Assembly: GCA_018817125.1 (NCBI GenBank) | Contig: JAHIUN010000007.1 | Span: 1 to 64,000, forward strand | Reading direction: 5' to 3' | DNA length: 64,000 nucleotides | Source of the DNA: Patescibacteria group bacterium | GTDB taxonomy: Bacteria > Patescibacteriota > Gracilibacteria > UM-FILTER-43-11 | Shown here: positions 57,658-64,000 of the stretch, piece after piece | Layout of the letters: each line of letters begins with the position of its first letter | Numbering within the stretch: the stretch's first letter is position 1 | Program-made: the position numbers and the translations under genes | Notes under the pieces: model-generated | Told to the model about the DNA's origin: nothing | The model's input: the letters and a program-made list of their open reading frames with translations, nothing else | The model's database searches: none

Positions 57658-59487
57658 ATGGAACAGCTTCCCGAAGAAACAATTGGCCTGGATATCCGGA
57701 ATTCCGCTTTAACTGCGGTGGAACTGGTAAAAGAAAAAGACACTTTTAAAGTAGTGAACTATTCTCGTGTAGAACTGGAACCCGGTATCATCGACGAAGA
57801 CGCCATTCTGCTGAACCCGGACGCGTTTAAAAAATCGGTTCTGAAATTAATCCAGCAGGGGCATGAAGGGGTCATTAAATCCACCAATGTCATTATTTCC
57901 ATTCCGGAAGAAAAGACGTTTTCCCATTATTTAAGTATTCCGGCGCAGGACGCGGATGATTATGAGGGGGTAATGGGGTATGCCAAAGATCTGGTTCCCA
58001 TTGAGTTGAGCGAGGCGTCCATAGATTATAAGCGCTTTGGTGAGCAGAAGAAAAATAAAAAAAGCGTGGATTTTAATTTTGTAGCAGTCCAGCAAAGCAT
58101 CATTCAGCCATTGATCACGACTTTGCAGGAGGCGGGATTGAGGGTGGTGGCCATTGATGTGGACAAAAACAGCCTGATGCGTGTGTGTTATGCCTGTACG
58201 GTCAAAAACACCAGCACGATGATGATCGAGGTGAATCATGCACGTTCACTTCTGACCGTTCGGAACAGTTGCGGGCTTTCACATACGTTAACGTTAAGCA
58301 TGGGGGAAAGCATGTTTCTGGAGAACGTCAAAAAAGATTTAAATGTGAATTCTACAGCAGAGGCCCGTGCGTTGGTGCAGAATGCCCTGAAAAGCAAGGA
58401 TCCGTCTGCGCAGAAGATTCAGGCCCGCCTGAAGGAATTTTACGATACATTGGTCAATAGGGCACAGGAGCTGCACATGATGATAAAGAGCGAGAACTGC
58501 CCGTTGGTTGAGATATTTTTTATTGTGGAACTGGGGCCGAAATGGCCGGGGCTTAAAGAATTTCTTAAAAAAGCTTTCCCGAAAGCTGAGATGGTGGATC
58601 AGTTTGAATGCGGTCAGGTAGGACAGGAGGATCAGCGGCTTTATTTTAATGCCATTGGCTTGGCTTTAAGAGCTATTTTGCCGGAGGCACACGAAGCCGA
58701 TATCAATCTTTTGCCCCACATCAAAAAAGAAGAGATTCACGCGTCGGAAGTGCGCCCCAAATTACGGCTGGGTTTTGCGGCCGTTTTTCTGCTGGTCGCT
58801 GGTGTACTCTTCTACTCAGGGCTTACGACAGCCCGCACCTATTTTGATTATCTGGTCAGCGAGAAGGGGCGACTCACATCAATCGAGAAGGTCAGCAATC
58901 CTTATTTAGCACAAGCGGCACAGGCTAATCAGCAAAAAGCTCAGCTCGAAAGTCAGGTAAACACGATTTTAAAAGACAATCTATCGGCGAGCCGGATAGT
59001 AAAAAAAATCAACGATTACAACCTGAACGAAGGAATCAGCTTAGTGAATGTAAGATATCAATTGGACATGAGTGGAGCCATGAGCTTGAATATTCGTGCT
59101 AAAACAGCCTCGCGCGAAGACACTGAAAAATTTATTCTTAATCTTGAGCAGGAACCCTTGTTTGTTGAGGTCCATTCACCCTTATCGAATCTGGTCGGAA
59201 AAGGGGAGCGGTTTATTCAGCTCGATATAGACTTAGACAAAACAGCTCTGGATATTGAAATGGACACAGACAGCAACGAAGAGCCTGTCGACGATACGGC
59301 GGCACCGGAAGGTGACGACGTAGAGACGCATGGCGATGCGTCTCAGGACGAAGAAATTATTGAAGAAGAACCTGTATCCGACGATACGGCGGAACCGGAA
59401 GGTGACGCTGTAGAGGCGGAAGATCTTCCGCCTCAGGAGGAAGAACCGTCTCCCGAGGAAGAAATACCCGAATCTTTAACCCCTTAA
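57658..59487 (+). CDS. pilM: PilM-PilN fusion protein
   Basis: A 609-residue fusion. Residues 6-345 are PilM, an actin-like ATP-binding protein (TIGLDIRNSALTAVELV, VIISIPEEKTFSHYL, AIGLALRAIL). Residues 349-353 are INLLP, the hallmark start of PilN, followed by one membrane helix (about 371-391) and a periplasmic-type coiled coil and small domain. In most bacteria these are separate genes that contact each other through exactly this INLLP peptide. The last 80 residues are an acidic Pro/Glu tail with an internal duplication (DDTAAPEGDDVE and DDTAEPEGDAVE). Confidence 0.92.
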   Translation: MEQLPEETIGLDIRNSALTAVELVKEKDTFKVVNYSRVELEPGIIDEDAILLNPDAFKKSVLKLIQQGHEGVIKSTNVIISIPEEKTFSHYLSIPAQDADDYEGVMGYAKDLVPIELSEASIDYKRFGEQKKNKKSVDFNFVAVQQSIIQPLITTLQEAGLRVVAIDVDKNSLMRVCYACTVKNTSTMMIEVNHARSLLTVRNSCGLSHTLTLSMGESMFLENVKKDLNVNSTAEARALVQNALKSKDPSAQKIQARLKEFYDTLVNRAQELHMMIKSENCPLVEIFFIVELGPKWPGLKEFLKKAFPKAEMVDQFECGQVGQEDQRLYFNAIGLALRAILPEAHEADINLLPHIKKEEIHASEVRPKLRLGFAAVFLLVAGVLFYSGLTTARTYFDYLVSEKGRLTSIEKVSNPYLAQAAQANQQKAQLESQVNTILKDNLSASRIVKKINDYNLNEGISLVNVRYQLDMSGAMSLNIRAKTASREDTEKFILNLEQEPLFVEVHSPLSNLVGKGERFIQLDIDLDKTALDIEMDTDSNEEPVDDTAAPEGDDVETHGDASQDEEIIEEEPVSDDTAEPEGDAVEAEDLPPQEEEPSPEEEIPESLTP

Positions 59488-59490
59488 TGG

Positions 59491-60057
59491 TTGAAATCCG
59501 CTAAAAGATCAACAATTTGGCCTATTATCAAAAGCAGTAAAATCCTGCGGTCTTTAAACTTATTGATTGCGCTTCTGGTGGTTCTGATTATTGTTTCAGT
59601 TTCGATTCAGCTATCCTTCCGTTCAAAATATCAAATGAATCAGGAGGAAGTCCTGAAGAATGAACAGGCATACCAAAACCTTCAGATTATTGCTCAGTCT
59701 AATGTTCAGGCATTTGCCGAAGATGATGTGTTTTTGAAAAAGTCTTTTGCGGATTATGAAGAAGTCGTTCCTTTTATCGCCTTCTTAGAAAGCCTGTTTT
59801 CAGTCATTGACCCAAAGGCAGAAATCATTATTAAAAGCAAAGAAGAGCAGATTTTTATTGATCATTTTGCTGATTATACAGTGCAAATGGATATTAAAGG
59901 AGCTGAAAGCATCCTTTATAAAGCTTTTGATGAACTCGAAAATTCACGTTTTATTATGAATCTTATGAATTTTGAAATGGGCTATAAGCCAATCGGAGAC
60001 GAGGGGACGAATCTGCTTGATCGTGTGGAGTTCACTATAAGGCTGTTTTTAAAATAA
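59491..60057 (+). CDS. pilO: PilO-like pilus alignment protein
   Basis: A 188-residue bitopic protein with one membrane helix (about 22-42), a coiled coil (MNQEEVLKNEQAYQNLQIIAQSN) and a small C-terminal alpha/beta domain, the standard PilO layout. It begins at a TTG three bases after the pilMN stop. In the cell it dimerises with PilN and connects the cytoplasmic motor to the fibre. The sequence is diverged, so the name rests on layout and order as well as similarity. Confidence 0.8.
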   Translation: MKSAKRSTIWPIIKSSKILRSLNLLIALLVVLIIVSVSIQLSFRSKYQMNQEEVLKNEQAYQNLQIIAQSNVQAFAEDDVFLKKSFADYEEVVPFIAFLESLFSVIDPKAEIIIKSKEEQIFIDHFADYTVQMDIKGAESILYKAFDELENSRFIMNLMNFEMGYKPIGDEGTNLLDRVEFTIRLFLK

Positions 60058-60066
60058 CAAATTAAC

Positions 60067-60095
60067 TTGATTTATAGGAGGGATAGGTATAAAAT
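60067..60095 (+). promoter_or_regulatory. Internal promoter of the major pilin
   Basis: TTGATT, a 17-base spacer and TAAAAT (within TATAAAAT). It gives the major pilin its own transcript of about 600 bases ending at the 60722 terminator. Confidence 0.65.
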
Positions 60096-60140
60096 TTGTT
60101 CAAACCCGTGAAAAATTTATTTTTTTAACACAAAAACCAA

Positions 60141-60698
60141 ATGAATAAGAAAGGTTTTACGCTGATCGAACTCTTGATCGTTATCGGTATCATCTCCATC
60201 CTGGCCGGTATCGTTTTAGTTGCAGTTAATCCTGCACAGCAGTTCGGCAAAGCGAATGACTCAGAACGAAAATCTGAGATTGGCACAATTTTGAGTGCCG
60301 TTTATCAATACCAGACTTCCCCAACAGCAAGAGGCGCTTTGCCTGAATGTGATTTGGTAGCCGCCGCCGCCATTCCTAAATGCGACACGGACGACAGTGG
60401 CGCTGGCATTGGAAACGGCGGATTTGAAGGTGCTGTTGAACTTGGAACACCAGGTGACGCTGACACTTATGACTGCTCAACCACATTAGTACCATCTTAC
60501 TTGCGTGAAATTCCAATCGACCCTACCAATACTTATTCTGCTGCTGCTACCGGTTATTGGATTTGCCAGGATCTAGCCAGTCCTGTATCGCGTATTTACA
60601 TCCTTTCTGAAGGAACAGAAGTATTCACAGATGATGGTGGATGTGATCTTCCTGATGGAGCAGGAGGAAATTACCCAGTGATGTGTGTTTCTGGATAA
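60141..60698 (+). CDS. pilA: Major type IV pilin
   Basis: A 185-residue prepilin with a textbook start MNKKG before FTLIELLIVIGIISILAGIV, Glu at +5. The globular domain follows, with cysteines forming two likely disulfides (ECDLVAAAAIPKCD and CDLPDGAGGNYPVMC). Small residues and repeated Asp/Gly turns give it the look of an abundant fibre subunit. It has its own promoter and terminator, consistent with far higher expression than the rest of the operon. Confidence 0.93.
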   Translation: MNKKGFTLIELLIVIGIISILAGIVLVAVNPAQQFGKANDSERKSEIGTILSAVYQYQTSPTARGALPECDLVAAAAIPKCDTDDSGAGIGNGGFEGAVELGTPGDADTYDCSTTLVPSYLREIPIDPTNTYSAAATGYWICQDLASPVSRIYILSEGTEVFTDDGGCDLPDGAGGNYPVMCVSG

Positions 60699-60721
60699 TC
60701 ACGTTAACTTGATATGATATT

Positions 60722-60748
60722 AAAGCCCCGCACTTAGTGCGGGGCTTT
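60722..60748. terminator. Bidirectional terminator behind pilA
   Basis: AAAGCCCCGCAC and GTGCGGGGCTTT form a perfect 12-base-pair stem with a TTA loop, serving pilA and tmk. Confidence 0.92.
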
Positions 60749-60826
60749 GGCATATCTGTGTATATTCCAAATCGATTGATCACCTCCCTTAAGCCGGATG
60801 AAGATTTTGTCTATGAAATCGTCAGG

Positions 60827-61414
60827 TTATAATTCGCTGGCAACAAGACTCCAGATCTCCTCCGAAATTGCTTCAATACTGTTGCTGGCATCGATCAGAT
60901 GAAAATAGGGGTATTCGTTGGCGATTTTTTCATAAGTTTTCCAAATCGTTTCCAGTTTGTCATGCTGTTCAAACAGTTCAAAATCGCTCCCGCGCCCCTG
61001 AATACGCTCAATACAGGTTTTGGGGTCGAGGCGGAACAGAAAGGTGATATCGGGAATGCGGAAATGCTTGCTCAGACTCTTAAACCAATTCACATCGTTT
61101 ACCGCCAAAGCTCCGTAGGCAATGGTAGAAAAAAAGTACCGGTCGGTGATAACGATCTGCCCATTTTTTAATGCGGGCTCAATTTTATTTTTCAGATGTT
61201 CTGCCCGGTCTGCGCTGAATAAAAGCTGTAATCCTTCCGGAGAACAATCCCATTTATGCTGCAGTACTTCCCTTATCAATTTTCCAATAGGCGAATCGTT
61301 TGTTGGCTCTTTGGTCAGCAGAACAGCATGGCCGTTTGCCTCCAGCTTTTCAGAGAGTAATCGTGATTGAGTGGAGGAGCCCGAGCCGTCTAATCCTTCG
61401 AACGCGATGAACAT
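60827..61414 (-). CDS. tmk: Thymidylate kinase
   Basis: Phosphorylates dTMP to dTDP with ATP. The 195-residue protein has the P-loop FEGLDGSGSSTQSRLL, the dTMP-binding DRYFFSTIAYG motif and the LID-region arginines in IERIQGRGSDFELFEQ. Within the P-loop the usual GSGKST is GSGSST: the invariant lysine is replaced by serine. Some CPR and other kinases show this, but it may reduce or alter activity. The gene is single, between two bidirectional structures. Confidence 0.93.
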   Translation of the reverse strand: MFIAFEGLDGSGSSTQSRLLSEKLEANGHAVLLTKEPTNDSPIGKLIREVLQHKWDCSPEGLQLLFSADRAEHLKNKIEPALKNGQIVITDRYFFSTIAYGALAVNDVNWFKSLSKHFRIPDITFLFRLDPKTCIERIQGRGSDFELFEQHDKLETIWKTYEKIANEYPYFHLIDASNSIEAISEEIWSLVASEL

Positions 61415-61473
61415 GATTGAATGATTAATGCATTATGACGATACCACAAAATTTAAAAATTCAAATTGTATGT

Positions 61474-61560
61474 TTTTCTGGGGCCCCTTCATGAAGGGGG
61501 GTAAAGAAAGAAGGGGAAAAAGAAAATAAATAAAAGAAAAAGGAAGAAAGAAAATCAAAA
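61474..61560. repeat. Purine-rich repeat with CCCCTTC/GAAGGGG arm
   Basis: CCCCTTCATGAAGGGG is a small palindrome. The following AAGAAAATAAATAAAAGAAA matches 32766-32787 almost exactly. It lies between tmk and the lipoprotein promoter. Confidence 0.6.
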
Positions 61561-61574
61561 CCAGACCTTAAACC

Positions 61575-61602
61575 TTGGCTTTTATAAAAAATCCGCTATA
61601 AT
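61575..61602 (+). promoter_or_regulatory. Promoter of the 61627 lipoprotein
   Basis: TTGGCT, a 16-base spacer and TATAAT, 24 bases before the start codon. Confidence 0.7.
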
Positions 61603-61626
61603 TTCTCACACGCTTAATCAATCATC

Positions 61627-63276
61627 ATGAAAAAAACAATCACCATCATCAGCACCCTCCTTTGCATCATCCTTTTAACCGGTTGTGGCGAAAAACTGCC
61701 TGACCTGGAAGACAGGGTTATTGAGGACGTGGAAGGCCAAATCAGCTACACAGGTATAATCGAACCCATTGAAATCGACATTTATCAGGACGGGACTCAT
61801 AAAATCATCACGGACGCCGGTGAGTTCATCATCCAGAGCTCCAAGGTCAATCTAAGCCATTACACAGACAAAAAAGTCACGGTTTTCGGCTCTATGCAAA
61901 AACTGATTGACAACAAAGGCGAAGTCTTTACAGTGGAAAAGATACAGTTAGAAGAAGCAGGTGACAGTGGGGAAGCCATGACTTATGAAAACAAGCGTTT
62001 CGGTTTTCGTTTTGAATACCCTGATCTGTGGGAACTATTAGAAGATACGGATGGCCTTACCTTAAGAAGTAACGGGGTCAGTTGGGTTACAATCGATATT
62101 TTTAACACCAGCATTGAGCTGGATGAATTCATTGCCTCTTACGAGATCGAAGATGGCACGCCGGTTACAATCGGCGGTCAGCGATCCATCCGTTACATAG
62201 ATTCTCGTGAGATCCGTATCTATACCCGGAACGCTTCAAAAGAGAAAATCTATAAAATCACCTTTGATCAGTCACAGGAAAATAATGAAGTCCATAAAAA
62301 ACTTTTTTACACTTTTCTGGAAAGTCTCAATATTCTAACGAGTCAGATTAAGAAGGGGGAAAAGTGCGGCGGAGAGGAAAATCTGACTTGCCCCGAGGAA
62401 TACCGATGTGAGTTAGAGAGCGGAGATCTGGAGGCAGAGGGGATTTGTGTGCCTGTGGATGAAGTAGTAAATGATCTGGACTGTCCGTTTATTTCTACTC
62501 CTTCAAATTGTATGAACTATGAAGCATCCAGTTTTAATAAAGACGGTTGCCCGACAAGTTATAAATGTCTGGAAGACCCGGCAGAAGATGAAACGAAGCC
62601 TGCTTCGGATGAGGAAGATGTTATTTCGGAAGATAAACATTCCGTGAGCGAGGCGGTCGTCGCCACATTCGACAAATATCAGAATAAAATCCTCCCGCTT
62701 GATGCTGAGGTGACCCAGTTTGAAATTGTGGAGGAGCAGAGCCTCCTGGCGGTGATTTATACGGTGGACGAAGCGATGTTCAGATCCCTTTTTTCTTATG
62801 AATTATCTGCCAATGAATACAATTTCAATCGCCTCGCTTATTTTGGACAGGGGGAAGATCGCGATTGGATCCTGATAGAAGGTGAGGATATCCGAATCAC
62901 CAACGACAAAGTCATCATTAAGGTCGGCAGTACTGCTTCCGGCAGTCAGGTGATCAGTAAAGACATGCGCTTGTATGAAAATACGCATAAGGATTATTCC
63001 GTCCAATACCCAAAGAACTGGTATTACCGCAGTTTCGGCTCCATCGAAAACACGGTGTGGACCGTCGGTTTTTCGGAAGAATCATTGGACAGCATATTCG
63101 ATGCGGTGATTGCCCTACGGATTCTGGATGAGTCATCATCTGGCAAAAAGGAGATAAAAGGAGACCAGTATCTCATTGAAGTCCCGCGGGATAGTGACAG
63201 TCATTTTTTACTGGAGGGCGATTTGGAGTTCAAAGATATTATGGACGAGATGGCGAAAACTATCGTACAAAATTGA
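61627..63276 (+). CDS. Large lipoprotein with two PsbP-like domains
   Basis: A 549-residue lipoprotein. The signal peptide ends in LLTGC20. An OB-like segment (30-95) is followed by a PsbP-type domain starting FGFRFEYPDLWELL. A Cys-rich linker follows (CGGEENLTCPEEYRC, then CPFISTPSNC), then an acidic stretch and a second PsbP-like domain starting DYSVQYPKNWYYRSF. PsbP folds are frequent in CPR surface lipoproteins and their ligand is unknown. The lipoprotein at 26378 is a single-domain relative. It has its own promoter and is followed by an AATCTGAAATC word spacer. Confidence 0.82.
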   Translation: MKKTITIISTLLCIILLTGCGEKLPDLEDRVIEDVEGQISYTGIIEPIEIDIYQDGTHKIITDAGEFIIQSSKVNLSHYTDKKVTVFGSMQKLIDNKGEVFTVEKIQLEEAGDSGEAMTYENKRFGFRFEYPDLWELLEDTDGLTLRSNGVSWVTIDIFNTSIELDEFIASYEIEDGTPVTIGGQRSIRYIDSREIRIYTRNASKEKIYKITFDQSQENNEVHKKLFYTFLESLNILTSQIKKGEKCGGEENLTCPEEYRCELESGDLEAEGICVPVDEVVNDLDCPFISTPSNCMNYEASSFNKDGCPTSYKCLEDPAEDETKPASDEEDVISEDKHSVSEAVVATFDKYQNKILPLDAEVTQFEIVEEQSLLAVIYTVDEAMFRSLFSYELSANEYNFNRLAYFGQGEDRDWILIEGEDIRITNDKVIIKVGSTASGSQVISKDMRLYENTHKDYSVQYPKNWYYRSFGSIENTVWTVGFSEESLDSIFDAVIALRILDESSSGKKEIKGDQYLIEVPRDSDSHFLLEGDLEFKDIMDEMAKTIVQN

Positions 63277-63334
63277 AATTTGTGAATTGCGAATTGTGAT
63301 TTAAATCTGAAATCTGAAATCAGAAATCTGAAAT
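63277..63334. repeat. Iterated-word spacer (AAATCTGAAATC type)
   Basis: GTGAATTGCGAATTGTGATT is followed by three AAATCTGAAATC/AGAAATCTG words. Confidence 0.65.
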
Positions 63335-63399
63335 GAATAATGGCTTGCCTCTGTGTTTCAAGAGTGCTACTCTGTGGAAGCTTTTTTATCATTGAACCT

Positions 63400-64000
63400 A
63401 TGCGCTTAGCGGACATCGCTAAAGAACTTCGTATTACCACGCAAGAGCTTCGTCGTGAGCTGACCAAGACTAATTTTGGTATCAGTACAACCGCTCATGA
63501 GGTGGATGACTCCTTAGCCAAAGGCGTGGTTCGTTTTTTGAAAGGCAAGGTAAAACCCACGTTAAGCCACAAGAGGAGTGCGGTGGTTTTTAAAGACGAA
63601 AAAGAGGTCAAACCCAAGAAGAAAAAGGTCGTACGAAAAAAGTCTGCAGAGGAAAAGGTTGAGGAGGTTGATGAGAAGGGAAAGGAAGCTCCTCAGGAAG
63701 AAGGCAACAAAGTTATCATCAAATCCAGAGCCACTATTCCTAAATCCGCGCCTACAATCAGCAAGGGGGAAGGTGCTCATGTAACGGTTTCCCGGCGTAT
63801 TGAAGTCGACAAAAAATCTGTCGATGTCTCGACCGATCATCTGCCAAAAACTTATTACAAATCCAAAGGAAGGCGAAAGGGAAAAAGGGTAAAAACAGAA
63901 GAACGGATTCTGACCATGATGCGCCATCCTCATACGGGCAGAAAGGCTCAGGTGGCAAGAGTTAATTATGAAGTAGGGGAAGGGGAAGGTCTGAGCATGG
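63400..64000 (+). CDS. Protein with IF-2-type N-terminal domain (partial, runs off the window)
   Basis: The frame from ATG 63400 stays open to the window end (200 codons). The first 50 residues, MRLADIAKELRITTQELRRE and LTKTNFGISTTAHEVDD, fit the small helical IF2_N domain found at the start of bacterial initiation factor IF-2. A Lys/Glu-rich linker follows (KPKKKKVVRKKSAEEKVEEV), as in IF-2. The remainder (KSKGRRKGKRVKTEERILTMMRHPHTG) is not diagnostic, so this could also be another protein that reuses this domain. A promoter-like TTGCCT, 17 bases, TACTCT lies just upstream. Confidence 0.6.
   Translation, partial: MRLADIAKELRITTQELRRELTKTNFGISTTAHEVDDSLAKGVVRFLKGKVKPTLSHKRSAVVFKDEKEVKPKKKKVVRKKSAEEKVEEVDEKGKEAPQEEGNKVIIKSRATIPKSAPTISKGEGAHVTVSRRIEVDKKSVDVSTDHLPKTYYKSKGRRKGKRVKTEERILTMMRHPHTGRKAQVARVNYEVGEGEGLSM

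Overview
The window looks like a chromosomal segment from a Candidate Phyla Radiation (Patescibacteria) bacterium, possibly a Peregrinibacteria-type member with a fuller metabolism than most; this placement is inferred. The evidence is a type IV pilus locus with no outer-membrane secretin, a threonyl-tRNA synthetase lacking the N-terminal TGS domain, many small single-pass or Cys-rich surface proteins, almost no Shine-Dalgarno sequences, and TGA used as an ordinary stop. Promoters are easy to see (TTGACA and TATAAT, often TGnTATAAT) and often lie less than 30 bases before the start codon.

Layout. 1-4.9 kb: end of an unknown gene, a candidate structured RNA, a membrane protein, Elp3 and a PfkB-family kinase. 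4.9-7.9 kb: an AT-rich accessory module with a GHKL ATPase (probable PD-(D/E)XK tail) and a small acidic protein. The two genes are separated and bordered by two full copies and one half copy of a covarying palindromic element. 7.9-15 kb: polyprenyl-phosphate sugar-1-phosphate transferase, thrS behind a T-box riboswitch, a DUF218 protein, tRNA-Leu(CAA), ilvE and bacteriohemerythrin. 15-21.5 kb: RRM protein, a sunset-domain protein, an exported zinc metallopeptidase, cold-shock protein and a RelB/RelE-type toxin-antitoxin pair. 21.5-25.5 kb: CIRCE-controlled dnaK with a 48-residue membrane protein behind it, grpE, a UPF0316 protein and tRNA-Cys. 25.7-36.6 kb: lipoprotein, divergent PAP2 protein, SpoIIE phosphatase, uvrA, a second copy of the structured RNA, a cyclic-nucleotide-binding protein, a DUF3307 protein and a CHASE2 adenylate cyclase. 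36.4-48.5 kb: an independent small RNA, a strongly expressed unknown protein, lgt, tsaD, nadB, a PrsW-like protease, a NifU-like protein, purF and folD. 48.7-60.7 kb: the type IV pilus operon (pilT, a receiver/zinc-ribbon protein, pilB, pilC, four minor pilins including a TSP3-repeat adhesin, a pilM-pilN fusion, pilO, major pilin). 60.8-64 kb: tmk, a PsbP-like lipoprotein and the start of a gene with an IF-2-type N-terminal domain.

RNA and repeat structure is the most distinctive part. It includes a complete threonine T-box (specifier ACC, UGGAACC bulge, terminator) and two copies of one structured RNA. There is a stand-alone RNA whose hairpin loop is complementary to its own terminator. A ~145-base palindromic leader is shared by the SpoIIE phosphatase and the adenylate cyclase operon. 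Many spacers are built from degenerate iterated words arranged as hairpins, and the same words also sit in frame inside elp3 and tsaD.

Working together, the pilus locus with its exported proteins and the cyclase, cyclic-nucleotide-binding and SpoIIE genes suggest a surface-attached cell with its own signalling. The ATPase module is the best candidate for an undescribed, probably defensive, mobile system.
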